Assembly: GCA_003649715.1 (NCBI GenBank) | Contig: QMSS01000003.1 | Span: forward strand, 1-26,879 | Direction of reading: 5' to 3' | Origin: Thermoplasmata archaeon | Lineage (GTDB): Archaea; Thermoplasmatota; E2; DHVEG-1 | Length of the DNA: 26,879 bases | Shown: piece after piece, positions 15,476 through 23,796 of the stretch | Numbering within the stretch: the first letter of the stretch is position 1 | How the letters are laid out: every line of letters starts with the position of its first letter | Program-made: the position numbers and the translations under genes | The notes under the pieces: model-generated | Told to the model about the DNA's origin: nothing | Database searches by the model: none | What the model saw: the letters and a program-made list of their open reading frames with translations, nothing else

Positions 15476-16426
15476 TTATTTGAAAAAGTAGGGGCTAAAT
15501 GATGAGACAAATGATAGAGGCGAGGCGAAAACATCTGTTGCGAAATACTGATACCATCCACATCTTCTAGTGCATTTTTTCATTTCCTCTCTAGCCTTTT
15601 TTGCCTCCTCTGTTTTTAAGAAATCCATGAATGATCCCTCAGTGAAGTTGTACAATCTTTTTCCAACTGTTCTACAGGGATAAAATAATCCACCATCGGA
15701 GTCGATGATTATTGAGGATGTAGAACATCCATGCGGGCGGTTTATGTTGTCTAAAAAACCACGAGGTGTTGTTATGGTGTTTTTGTATTTTTTTTTGAGC
15801 CGCAACACCTCCCTTCTAAATTTTTTTGGATCAGGATAATAATTGTCTGTTCCATCTAGATGTGTTGCAGGCATAACAACTGTTCTGGCTCCCACGTCAT
15901 GTACTCGTTTTACCTTCTCCTCCAAAGCATCTAATGTATCTCTTGTGACAACAATTTGGATACATATCTCAGGTCCAAAGCTTTGGAATTCTTCTAATCT
16001 GTCAAAAAATTCTAGATTGCCATGTCCCTCATCAATGCTTATATGAAGATAATCAATGTATTTACCATATTCACTCATAGGTCTTTTATCTATCAGATGA
16101 CCATTGGTGGTGAAAAAAAGATAAAAAGGTTTTTTATGCGCATATTTTAAGATTTCACCAAGATCTTTTCTCATCAGTGGATCACCACCCTCAAGGCTTA
16201 GAAGTATGATACTTGAATTACCAATGTTGTCAAGAACCTTGAAGACTTCCTCCGTAGAAAGATCAGGTGTTTTTTCCATCCACACATTACAGAAACTACA
16301 TCTCAGACCGCATCTATGTGTTACTTTAAATGATGCATAAAAAGGATATATAGATTCACGTGCAGCATAGTTTACAAACGCATAATATGCAGTTTTCAGA
16401 TATTTTTCCATGGGTAGTCGTCTCAT
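15476..16426 (-). CDS. Radical SAM protein with SPASM-like cysteine-rich C-terminus
   Basis: The canonical CxxxCxxC cluster motif is CGLRCSFC, with Cys39, Cys43 and Cys46. It is followed by LSLEGGDPLMRKDL, the GGEP-like SAM-binding string, and LFFTTNGHLI. The C-terminal part has GCSTSSIIIDSDGGLFYPCRTVG and a closing KKCTRRCGWYQY. The cysteines at these positions resemble a reduced SPASM/Twitch region that could bind a second iron-sulfur cluster. Length is 316 residues. It lies among glycosyltransferases and a UPF0104-type membrane protein, so it might modify a lipid or a lipid-linked sugar. Family members act on peptides, hopanoids and other lipids, so the substrate is open. A second in-frame ATG at 16411 is an alternative start; no clear Shine-Dalgarno sequence precedes either. 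Confidence 0.85.
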   Translation of the reverse strand: MRRLPMEKYLKTAYYAFVNYAARESIYPFYASFKVTHRCGLRCSFCNVWMEKTPDLSTEEVFKVLDNIGNSSIILLSLEGGDPLMRKDLGEILKYAHKKPFYLFFTTNGHLIDKRPMSEYGKYIDYLHISIDEGHGNLEFFDRLEEFQSFGPEICIQIVVTRDTLDALEEKVKRVHDVGARTVVMPATHLDGTDNYYPDPKKFRREVLRLKKKYKNTITTPRGFLDNINRPHGCSTSSIIIDSDGGLFYPCRTVGKRLYNFTEGSFMDFLKTEEAKKAREEMKKCTRRCGWYQYFATDVFASPLSFVSSFSPYFFK

Positions 16427-16592
16427 AATACTCTCAGACAGTAGCTGGGTAATATTCTATTCGCAAATAAAGGTTTTTTTATTTTTCCATCAGCAGCGCA
16501 TAAAATTCTTCTTTCCAGAAATTCTGAGAAAAAATGTTGTCATATATTTTAGGGGGGAACATAAAATCTGCTCTATTTTAAAATAACCACAA

Positions 16593-16602
16593 AAGAAATA
16601 TA
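16593..16602 (+). promoter_or_regulatory. TATA-like box of the UPF0104-type gene (leaderless GTG start)
   Basis: AAGAAATATA lies about 27-30 bases before the GTG at 16628, the spacing expected for a leaderless mRNA. Just upstream, TATTTTAAAATA (16574-16585) is a perfect 12-base palindrome that could be an operator. The rest of the 201-base divergent gap 16427-16627 shows no gene. Confidence 0.45.
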
Positions 16603-16627
16603 CCATTATCTAAGATACCGCATAATT

Positions 16628-17686
16628 GTGGATGTAGAAAAAAAACATGGTACGGTAAAAATTTCTATAGCAGTAAGTGTGATACTAAGTATTGCAATAA
16701 TTCTGGTCATTCTGAAGCTTACAATTAGTCATACCACATTAGAGTATCTAACGGTCAATAAGATACAATATGAATATTTTCTAGCAGCTATTTTTTTGAA
16801 TATCATGTACTGGTTTCTATGGGGAACAAGGCTAAAAATGTTATGCACTGCAGTTGATAAAAAAATGAGGATGGGGATATGGGGTTCGACAAAAATAGTT
16901 CTTGCAAATCTATTTTTAGCAGGTATCACTCCATCTATGGCCGGTGGTGAACCTGTTCGGATCTATCTGCTGAACAAGAATGGTATGAGCATAGGAGGAG
17001 CAACAGCCGCTGTACTAGGTGAACGTCTTCTGGATGCAATGTTTATCCTCATATGCATTCCATTTGCCTTTTTTGTTTTCAAAAACCACATAGATGTTGA
17101 GTTAATCAGAACAGGACTGTCCATTGGAGTAATCGTTTTTGTAGCATGTATAATACTTTTTGTTTACGCCATAAAAAATCCTGATAAGACTAAATCTTTT
17201 TTGATTTTTCTTGAGAGCAAACTACGGAGGTTTTTCAGAAGAAGGATTGATATGAAAAAGGTTGTTGATAGAATAAACAGAGAGGTAGACGATTTCAATA
17301 AGAGCATGAAGTTTTTCGCTAAAAAAGGTAGAAAAACTTTTTTGTTATGTGGTGTACTAACAGTACTGTTTTGGTCAACAGGTTTTATGATCCCATCTAT
17401 GATTCTACTTGGACTAGGTTTAGATCCATTTATAGTTGAATCATATTCTGCACAGGTTTTGTTGCTCGTAATTGTTATGATGCCAACCACTCCAGGTAGC
17501 AGTGGCATCACTGAAGGAAGTGTGGCAGGTCTCTACAGCGTACTCATCGGACGGAATCTAATCGGTGTTTTTGTTCTACTATTCAGACTTATCACATATT
17601 ATATGAATCTCATTGTCGGCGCAATATTTCAATACAAAATATTTAGATCTGTGGCATCATTCTCGCTAGACATGATCAAAAAATAG
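16628..17686 (+). CDS. UPF0104 / lysylphosphatidylglycerol synthase transmembrane-like (AglD/YbhN-type) protein
   Basis: The protein has about eight hydrophobic segments over 352 residues. The conserved core is visible: NLFLAGITPSMAGGEPVRIYLLNK, then GERLLDAMF, and near the end MPTTPGSSGITEGSVAGLY, where Pro-Gly plus Gly before an acidic residue is the family signature. The soluble aminoacyl transferase domain of bacterial MprF is absent, so this is the membrane part only. Members include the haloarchaeal AglD region and proteins proposed to move lipids or lipid-linked sugars across the membrane. It is the only gene of the cluster read away from the radical SAM gene, and their promoters lie back to back. 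The GTG start is chosen because the TATA-like box implies transcription begins at it. Confidence 0.82.
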   Translation: MDVEKKHGTVKISIAVSVILSIAIILVILKLTISHTTLEYLTVNKIQYEYFLAAIFLNIMYWFLWGTRLKMLCTAVDKKMRMGIWGSTKIVLANLFLAGITPSMAGGEPVRIYLLNKNGMSIGGATAAVLGERLLDAMFILICIPFAFFVFKNHIDVELIRTGLSIGVIVFVACIILFVYAIKNPDKTKSFLIFLESKLRRFFRRRIDMKKVVDRINREVDDFNKSMKFFAKKGRKTFLLCGVLTVLFWSTGFMIPSMILLGLGLDPFIVESYSAQVLLLVIVMMPTTPGSSGITEGSVAGLYSVLIGRNLIGVFVLLFRLITYYMNLIVGAIFQYKIFRSVASFSLDMIKK

Positions 17687-17748
17687 AGATAAAAAAAGAG
17701 GGGGACAGAAAAGAGTAGGCAGATTAGATAGGTTTTTAGCCGAAGAAG

Positions 17749-17757
17749 TTAAAAATA
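17749..17757 (+). promoter_or_regulatory. TATA-like box of the zinc ribbon / aEF-1beta pair
   Basis: TTAAAAATA is centred 27 bases before the A of the ATG at 17780, so the mRNA should be leaderless. The nearer upstream ATG at 17761 is in another frame and would lie before the transcription start. Confidence 0.5.
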
Positions 17758-17779
17758 GATATGTTATTCAGCACATCCT

Positions 17780-17944
17780 ATGATAAAGGCAGAGAAATGT
17801 GTTACATGTGGAAGAGGACTGCTTGAAAAAGGATTCACAACATTTCCCTGTCCAATATGTGACAATGTTATCGGGAGATGCAGCAACTGTAGAGAACAAA
17901 GTGTTAAGTACGTGTGCCCCAAATGCGGGTTCGGAGGGCCATAA
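17780..17944 (+). CDS. Small zinc-ribbon protein (archaeal COG2888/DUF1610 type)
   Basis: This 54-residue protein has four CxxC pairs: Cys7/10, Cys24/27, Cys34/37 and Cys46/49, enough for two zinc sites. It starts MIKAEKCVTCGRGL and ends YVCPKCGFGGP, which matches the small archaeal zinc-finger family described as a probable RNA-binding protein involved in translation. In many archaea it lies directly before elongation factor 1-beta, as here: the gap to the next gene is 19 bases. Recognisable by family and by this neighbour; its molecular role is not settled. It is too short for most gene finders. Confidence 0.9.
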   Translation: MIKAEKCVTCGRGLLEKGFTTFPCPICDNVIGRCSNCREQSVKYVCPKCGFGGP

Positions 17945-17963
17945 AAAAAATTAGAGGGATTGT

Positions 17964-18236
17964 ATGGGAGAAGTAGTAGCACTTATAAGGGTTATGCCCA
18001 GCGAAGTATTAGAGGATGAGAAACTACAGGGAATAATAGAAGATATAAAAAATGTGATAAAAAAACCAGTAAAGCTCGGAAAAATCGAGATAAAGGATAT
18101 TGCCTTTGGGCTAAAAGGTGTTGATGTAACAATCTCTGTTCCAGACACAGAGGGAGGATTAGAACCAATTGTAGATATCCTTTCCAAGATAAAACATGTA
18201 GACAGTGTAGAAGTGGTGGATGTAGGTAGAATATAG
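17964..18236 (+). CDS. ef1b: Archaeal elongation factor 1-beta (aEF-1B)
   Basis: aEF-1beta exchanges GDP for GTP on elongation factor 1-alpha during translation. The 90-residue protein has the family start VALIRVMPSEVLED, the middle part IKDIAFGLKGVDVTISVPDTEGG and the end VDSVEVVDVGRI. The length is normal for archaea, where only the C-terminal catalytic domain of the eukaryotic protein is present. GAGGG lies six bases before the ATG. It is co-transcribed with the zinc-ribbon protein. The convergent regulator gene ends 68 bases away, with a T-rich stretch between them. Confidence 0.95.
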   Translation: MGEVVALIRVMPSEVLEDEKLQGIIEDIKNVIKKPVKLGKIEIKDIAFGLKGVDVTISVPDTEGGLEPIVDILSKIKHVDSVEVVDVGRI

Positions 18237-18283
18237 AACTCTACTTCTCCTCTGTACAGCCAAAAAACCAATAATTTATTTTA

Positions 18284-18296
18284 TTTTTTAAAAAAA
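18284..18296. terminator. Probable bidirectional terminator (T-run followed by A-run)
   Basis: TTTTTTAAAAAAA lies between the ends of the convergent aEF-1beta and regulator genes. Archaeal transcription stops at T-runs, so each strand offers one. The minus-strand T-run is followed a few bases later by plus-strand T-runs at 18297-18305. Confidence 0.45.
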
Positions 18297-18303
18297 TCTT
18301 TTT

Positions 18304-18999
18304 TTATGACGCCCTATAGACCTTGTTTGTTCTTTTAATGGCTTCCTCAAAGTTCTCTAATGCCTCAGATCCGATTTCAGTTGGATAATACACAGGATAG
18401 GCAGATTTACTTGTATCCCACTCAACCATCTCTGCCATATGCATCTTCTTAAGATGCCATTTTACAACATGATGATTGAGATGAAGAGCATGAGCTATCT
18501 CAAGAAGATGTTTACCAGGATGATTTCGTAGATACTCCATAATATCTCTAGCATTTTTGTTTTTCAGTATGGACTCAGCTATAGCTCGTTTTCTCGCCTC
18601 TATACCACCATCCACTAGATAATAAACCTTTTTACCACCTATATATCGACTTCTGATTAGATTCGTCTGCTCTAGCTTACGTAGATGCCATGCTGCATTA
18701 CTTGGTTTCAAATCTAATTCTCTAGCGATTTCTCTAAGATGAGAACCTGGATATTCATCTATATATTCATAGAGATTTTTCCTAATCTCTGTATCTAAAA
18801 CATTCTCTGGGGTAACATACTTTATTCCACCAGCAATCAACAGAAAGGAGAGTATAGCTGCTATAGTGGCAACTACTACTGCAACTGTTAGACCAGTTGT
18901 AGGCTCTGTGAATAGAGCTGCGGTTGCATTATCTACCAAAAAAAACAACAAAAACGTTGATGTTATTAAAAACACTATCTTCTTCCTGTTAGAGTACAT
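18304..18999 (-). CDS. Membrane-anchored transcription regulator with two winged-helix domains
   Basis: I start at the ATG at 18999 rather than the frame's first ATG at 19074. The longer form would run into the GluRS gene, and a TATA-like string (GATATA, 19026-19021) lies about 24 bases before 18999. The 231-residue protein then has a hydrophobic segment at about 7-23 (a membrane helix or signal peptide) and another at 36-58. Two winged-helix domains follow: about 70-127, with GSHLREIARELDLKPSNAAW and a wing around GGKKVYYLVD, and about 145-205, with KHLLEIAHALHLNHHVVKWH. This layout recurs in Euryarchaeota, often next to surface or transport genes. Its target is unknown. Both domains keep basic recognition helices, so DNA binding is likely. 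Confidence 0.75.
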   Translation of the reverse strand: MYSNRKKIVFLITSTFLLFFLVDNATAALFTEPTTGLTVAVVVATIAAILSFLLIAGGIKYVTPENVLDTEIRKNLYEYIDEYPGSHLREIARELDLKPSNAAWHLRKLEQTNLIRSRYIGGKKVYYLVDGGIEARKRAIAESILKNKNARDIMEYLRNHPGKHLLEIAHALHLNHHVVKWHLKKMHMAEMVEWDTSKSAYPVYYPTEIGSEALENFEEAIKRTNKVYRAS

Positions 19000-19051
19000 T
19001 CTTGATCCCATCCCTAATAGTATATCAAAAATATGAAATGGCTTAAAAAGT

Positions 19052-20770
19052 TTACTTATGCGCGAAGAAACCAACTATTTTACTGTTCTGTTTTTCTATT
19101 CTGACAAAACCAAATCTCTCAAACTGTATGATCTCTCCTTCATAGATATCTGCTACAGCTTTTTCTGCATATCCATCGATTCGCTGTAGACTATCAGGAT
19201 CATATTTTTCATTTTTAAACAGGGGTTTTGAAACAAAAACACTCATGCATATATGATCATCCGTGGTCCATTGTATTTTTGCGGTGTCTGGTAGCAATTC
19301 CTCTCCAACATATTGAGTGGTTATTATGTCATCACTGATTTTTTCTATCCTGATGTTGTAGAGTTCTTTAAGTCTAAATGTTTCACCAGTTTTCATCCTC
19401 TGTACATCATCTTTTGGAATATAAAATGTGGATCCTGTTTCCACTACCCGTTTTCCAAGATCCTTTGTTGGGTGTAATTTAAGTTCTATCCTTTTTTTGG
19501 GTGCATTTTTTACAACTATTTTAACCGGATTGGGTACAAAGAAATATCGCCGGGTTTTCGGATCCAATATTTTTCTATTTATCGCTTCAACAAGGCTAAA
19601 TGGTGCAGTTGACTCAACCTTGGATATACCTTGAGAGATTACGAATTGTTTGATGGTCTCTGGTAAGATGCCTCTTCTTTTTAGACCTCGAAGTGTAGGT
19701 AGTCTAATATCATCATATCCTGAGACTATTCCTTTTTCGATCAAGGGTTTTATTCTTCGTTTTGAGACAGGCATACCCTTTATTGAAAGACGAGAAAACT
19801 CCATAAGATGTGGCTTTCTTAGATGTAGACGCTCAAGAATGTAGAAGTAGCATTCATCACGGAGCTCATATTCTTTGGTTCGAAATGGATGTGTCACTCC
19901 ACTGATGCTATCCTCAACAGCTCCTGCGAAATCATAGGTTGGCCATACATGGTATCTGTCTCCATGTATGGGATGAGGTTTTTCAATGATTCGAAACAAA
20001 GTAGGGTCATGCATCGCAGTGTTTGAAGAATGCAAATCACCTTTTAATCTGAGAATAACACCTTTGGAAAAACCGGAGGACAGCATATCATTCCACATGT
20101 CAATATTTTCACCAGATGAGAGATTTCTGCATCTACATTCTTTTCTCTGGAAACGTTTTTTCCTGATTTCCTCTGGTGGGCATCTACAAACATATGCATC
20201 TCCTTGACGTATAAGTTGCTCAGCTAGCTGGTAATGTATTTTTAGATGATCTGATGTATTGTACTCTTCATCCCATTCAATACCAAGCCATTGGAGGTCC
20301 TCCCGCTGTGCATCATAAAACTCTATAGCGGCATTTTCAGGGTTTGTATCATCAAATCTGAGTATAAATTTTCCATTATACATACGTGCATATTCATGAT
20401 CAATAACAGCTGCCTTTGCATGTCCGATATGTAGATAACCATTTGGCTCAGGTGGAAAACGTGTAACGACCTTTCCATCCTCCGCATATGGAAGTGGAGG
20501 AAGTTTAAATACTCGCTCCTTTTTTTCTCTATGGAGAAGATCTGGTGCAATTTTTTCCAGTTCAGATATCTGCTCCTTCAAGCTTAGATGATTGATCTGT
20601 TCCACAACAGATTTAACAGCAGGTATGATCTCTTTTGGTTTAAAACCATTTTTTCCCAGTGCTGCTATTACCTTACCAATGACTGCTTTTTCATTGGCTT
20701 TACCATTGAACTGCACTGCATTTTGGAGAGCATATATTTTGGCTGTTTCCTCAATCTTTTTGGATAACAT
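19052..20770 (-). CDS. gltX: Glutamyl-tRNA synthetase, archaeal type
   Basis: It charges tRNA(Glu) with glutamate; in archaea it usually also mischarges tRNA(Gln) for the amidotransferase route. The signature PNGYLHIGHAKAA holds the HIGH motif at residues 114-117. Between residues 195 and 215, CRCP and CRCR provide four cysteines of a likely zinc site. The KMSKS-like loop is VSKRR at about 335-339. The C-terminal part is the beta-barrel anticodon domain found in archaeal and GlnRS-like proteins, not the alpha-helical bacterial one. At 572 residues it is a normal length. The ATG is two bases after the stop of the GGPP synthase gene, so it is the last gene of the isoprenoid operon. Confidence 0.95.
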   Translation of the reverse strand: MLSKKIEETAKIYALQNAVQFNGKANEKAVIGKVIAALGKNGFKPKEIIPAVKSVVEQINHLSLKEQISELEKIAPDLLHREKKERVFKLPPLPYAEDGKVVTRFPPEPNGYLHIGHAKAAVIDHEYARMYNGKFILRFDDTNPENAAIEFYDAQREDLQWLGIEWDEEYNTSDHLKIHYQLAEQLIRQGDAYVCRCPPEEIRKKRFQRKECRCRNLSSGENIDMWNDMLSSGFSKGVILRLKGDLHSSNTAMHDPTLFRIIEKPHPIHGDRYHVWPTYDFAGAVEDSISGVTHPFRTKEYELRDECYFYILERLHLRKPHLMEFSRLSIKGMPVSKRRIKPLIEKGIVSGYDDIRLPTLRGLKRRGILPETIKQFVISQGISKVESTAPFSLVEAINRKILDPKTRRYFFVPNPVKIVVKNAPKKRIELKLHPTKDLGKRVVETGSTFYIPKDDVQRMKTGETFRLKELYNIRIEKISDDIITTQYVGEELLPDTAKIQWTTDDHICMSVFVSKPLFKNEKYDPDSLQRIDGYAEKAVADIYEGEIIQFERFGFVRIEKQNSKIVGFFAHK

Positions 20771-20772
20771 GC

Positions 20773-21756
20773 CTATTTTTCTCTTTCTATCGAATAATCT
20801 GCTAATTGTATCAAAACTGTTTTTGCCTCAGAATCTTTTAATGTTTCCAAGGTTTTTTTAGCTTGTCTGCTGTAGTGTAGAGCAGTTTTTTTTGCATATT
20901 CAATCGATCCAGTTTTTTTGAATACCTCAACAACTTGTTTGATATCCCTCTCTGAGGCGTCTTTATTACCCATAACCTCTTCTAGTAGTTTTTTGTCCTG
21001 GTTATTGGTGTTTTCTAGTGCGTGAACTGCAATCAAGGTTTTTTTACCGTTTCTAATATCATTTCCAATGTCTTTACCAAGTGTTTTCTCACTACTACTT
21101 AGATCTAAATAGTCATCCCATATCTGAAATGCCAGTCCTAGGAGGTTTCCATATTCTGTCAAAGCATTGATCTCCTCCGTGGATCCATTGCCTATTATTG
21201 CTCCGCCATGTGCTGCTAGTCTGAACAAGGATGCTGTTTTTTTTTGGATCATGTTGAGGTACTCATACTCAGCGATATTTTTTCTTTTTTCGAATTCTGT
21301 GTCAAGCTGCTGTCCCTGGCAGATGTCCTTAACGCATTGTATAAGACTATTGTTCAACTTTTTGAAAACAGAGGGTTTTATGGGTATATCCTGCATTGCC
21401 TCAAAGGACAAGGCAAATAGGAAATCACCTGCCAGTATAGCTGTTGATTCCCCGAATTTGATATGAACTGCGGGTAGATTTCTTCTCAGACGAGACTTGT
21501 CCATTATATCATCATGTATTAGTGTGAAGTTGTGTACTAATTCTAATGCAACCGCAAATGGCATTACTCTTTGTACATCGCCTGAAACGCTTTCGCAGGA
21601 AAGCATTGCAACACAGGGTCTAAGTCTTTTTCCTCCTGCTAGTGGCAGATGTTTTGCTGCATCATAAAGTCTTTTTGGAGTACCTGTTTTCAGATATTTT
21701 TTCATTTCTTTGTTAAAAATATCTGCTCTTTTTTCCAACTCATTCCTTATATTCAT
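20773..21756 (-). CDS. idsA: Geranylgeranyl diphosphate synthase
   Basis: This is a trans-prenyltransferase that adds IPP units to build the C20 precursor of archaeal lipids. The first aspartate-rich motif is DDIMD at residues 82-86 and the second is DDYLD at 214-218. AGGKRLRPCVAML and GKKTLIAVHAL are the usual IPP-binding and conserved parts. Phe77 lies five residues before the first aspartate motif, as in the archaeal GGPP synthases where this residue sets the product length at C20. Length is 327 residues. Its start overlaps the end of the isomerase gene by 17 bases and it is followed after two bases by gltX, so the four genes form one operon. Confidence 0.93.
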   Translation of the reverse strand: MNIRNELEKRADIFNKEMKKYLKTGTPKRLYDAAKHLPLAGGKRLRPCVAMLSCESVSGDVQRVMPFAVALELVHNFTLIHDDIMDKSRLRRNLPAVHIKFGESTAILAGDFLFALSFEAMQDIPIKPSVFKKLNNSLIQCVKDICQGQQLDTEFEKRKNIAEYEYLNMIQKKTASLFRLAAHGGAIIGNGSTEEINALTEYGNLLGLAFQIWDDYLDLSSSEKTLGKDIGNDIRNGKKTLIAVHALENTNNQDKKLLEEVMGNKDASERDIKQVVEVFKKTGSIEYAKKTALHYSRQAKKTLETLKDSEAKTVLIQLADYSIEREK

Positions 21757-22786
21757 ATTCTACCTCGACGGTGGCCATTTTTTTAATCTTGTCTATGCCA
21801 AGTAGGAACATGGCCATTTGTAATTCTTTGATGATTATGTTCAACTCAGAAACTGTAAACTCTTTGCCTTTTATAGCGGGTTTGAGTAGAGCATGTGCAA
21901 TGCCTGCTAGGCTTGCACCCAGTGCTAGGGATTTGGCTACATCTAATCCATTTCTAATTCCACCGGTTGCGATTATGGGTAGTCTCCAGTTGGTAGCTCT
22001 TCCAACCTCAAGTATAGACCGAGGTGTTGGTATACCCCAATCCCAAAATGTTTTTCCTCCTCGCATATGAAGATAATCATTTCTCATTTTTGCTCTATAG
22101 TATTCAACTGCGGCAAAGGATGTTCCTCCTGCTCCGCCAACGTCGATTCCTGCTATACTGGTTTTGGCAAGAGATTTAGCAACCCTATAGGATATTCCTG
22201 CCCCGCTTTCTTTAACGATAACGGGCGTGCTGAGCTCCTGAGAGAGCATATCAATGGTTTTTAGACACCCCTTTGCATGTGTTTCTCCCTCAGGCTGAAC
22301 AACCTCTTGTAAAAAGTTGAGGCATACAGCTAGTATATCAGCGTTTATCATATCAACTATTTTCTCAGTATTCTCCAAAATCTTTTTTTTATCCCATGCA
22401 ACTATTTGTGATGCACCTATGTTTGCAATCTTCAAAGGGATATCATAGTTGTTTATCACATTATAGGTATTTTTGAGATCAGGGTTTTCAAGTGCGGATC
22501 TCTGTGATCCCACACCCATACCAATCTGGAATTTTTCTGCTGCAGCAGCTAGATTTTCGTTGATCTTTTTAGCCCTAGTATAACCGCCTGTCATACCAGC
22601 TATAACAATGGGTGCACCAAGTTTTTTTCCAAAAAGTTTTGTTGACAGATCAACATCATCCTCATTTATCTCAGGAAGAGCATTGTGTACAAGTTTGACA
22701 TCATCCCAGAAGTTGTGATGAGCCATCACATTCTCTTTTAATGATATTAGTATATGTTCACGTTTTCTTTCTTCAGTTTGCCTCAT
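21740..22786 (-). CDS. fni: Isopentenyl-diphosphate delta-isomerase, type 2 (FMN-dependent)
   Basis: It converts IPP and DMAPP into each other, using FMN and NADPH. The N-terminus has TEERKREHI and the conserved APIVIAGMTGG. IGMGVGSQRSAL follows, then VIVKESGAGIS and GIDVGGAGGTSFAAVE. ATGGIRNGLDVAKSLALGA near the C-terminus is the FMN phosphate-binding part. At 348 residues the length is normal for type 2 enzymes, the usual form in archaea. Its ATG overlaps the stop of the kinase gene as ATGA. An in-frame ATG further in is unlikely to be used, because it would lose the conserved RKREHI. Confidence 0.94.
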   Translation of the reverse strand: MRQTEERKREHILISLKENVMAHHNFWDDVKLVHNALPEINEDDVDLSTKLFGKKLGAPIVIAGMTGGYTRAKKINENLAAAAEKFQIGMGVGSQRSALENPDLKNTYNVINNYDIPLKIANIGASQIVAWDKKKILENTEKIVDMINADILAVCLNFLQEVVQPEGETHAKGCLKTIDMLSQELSTPVIVKESGAGISYRVAKSLAKTSIAGIDVGGAGGTSFAAVEYYRAKMRNDYLHMRGGKTFWDWGIPTPRSILEVGRATNWRLPIIATGGIRNGLDVAKSLALGASLAGIAHALLKPAIKGKEFTVSELNIIIKELQMAMFLLGIDKIKKMATVEVEYEYKE

Positions 22787-23598
22787 ACTGTCTTTATCCT
22801 CCCATGTATAAGAGTGTGTTTTGTATTTTTTCCAGTCAGTATATTATATAGCCTATTATTTTTGTTGCCATTAAGCAAAACTGTGTCAACTCCTAGACTT
22901 GCAATTTTTTTTATCACCTCGATTTTTCCACTCATACCCTGTGTTACATCAGCATGACTGTCTAAAATGGTGGTTAGATTTTTTAGATCTTTTATGCCTG
23001 CGTTTTCAATGAAAACAGCGTTTTTGTCTATCTTAGGATTTGAAGAATATAGGCCATCTTCATCGATCACAAAAACAGCTTTTTCAGGTCTAAAATATTC
23101 TACAAGAATCTGAAGTAGTATATCTCCAGAGCATATTGAAAAACCAAGTTTTTCATCAAGAACCACATCTCCAAATGTTACAGGCAAAAAATGCTTGTTG
23201 AGATATGATCTGAACATGTGAAGATCAGTTTTTATAGGTCTACGGTCAGAAAGTTTCAATATGGCATGTGGCGGTATTGAAACCGCTGGTAGGCCCTGGC
23301 TCTGAAGAGATTTTAATACCATAGTGTTTAATTCCTGTACCATTATATGTGTCAATGAAAATCCTCTTATCTGATTCTGATCTATGTATCCTTGGTTTAG
23401 CCTGTATTTTTTTGCAGGTATATGACCAAATGATCCGGCTCCATGGATTAGGATAAGCTTTTTACCTGCTTTTTTTATCTCCAGAGAGAGTCTATCCATC
23501 ACCTCTTGTTTGAAGAAACATTTTTTTGCCTTGTCAGTTATAACACTTCCACCAAGTTTTACAATGAACATAGGGTTTCTATAAATCATAGTGGACAT
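22783..23598 (-). CDS. Isopentenyl phosphate kinase
   Basis: This kinase makes isopentenyl diphosphate from isopentenyl phosphate, the last step of the modified archaeal mevalonate pathway. The amino acid kinase fold is shown by VKLGGSVITDK near the N-terminus, and HGAGSFGH carries the histidine (His59 from the first Met) that distinguishes IPK from fosfomycin and carbamate kinases. AVFVIDEDGLYSSNPK and DVTQGMSGKIEVIKK follow in the expected order. Length is up to 271 residues. Family members usually begin just before the KLGGS string, so the in-frame ATG at 23571 is an alternative start. It is the first gene of the IPK, Fni, GGPP synthase, GluRS operon. The 198-base gap upstream (23599-23796) is T-rich and holds no gene that I can see. 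Confidence 0.9.
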   Translation of the reverse strand: MSTMIYRNPMFIVKLGGSVITDKAKKCFFKQEVMDRLSLEIKKAGKKLILIHGAGSFGHIPAKKYRLNQGYIDQNQIRGFSLTHIMVQELNTMVLKSLQSQGLPAVSIPPHAILKLSDRRPIKTDLHMFRSYLNKHFLPVTFGDVVLDEKLGFSICSGDILLQILVEYFRPEKAVFVIDEDGLYSSNPKIDKNAVFIENAGIKDLKNLTTILDSHADVTQGMSGKIEVIKKIASLGVDTVLLNGNKNNRLYNILTGKNTKHTLIHGRIKTV

Positions 23599-23796
23599 AA
23601 AAAAGTATTTTGGATTAAAAAAACAAGGTTTTTTCGAATTATTTTTTAGCTGTAAAAATTTCTCTTTTTGTGTAAGGCAGAACTCATAATATCTAGACTT
23701 TGCTAATTTGCCATATAAGGTTTGGAGAAAAAATAGGGAGGCAGTGGTTTTTTGGTTCTAATTAAGGGGAGGAAACCTTGGATAAATATTCTTTTT

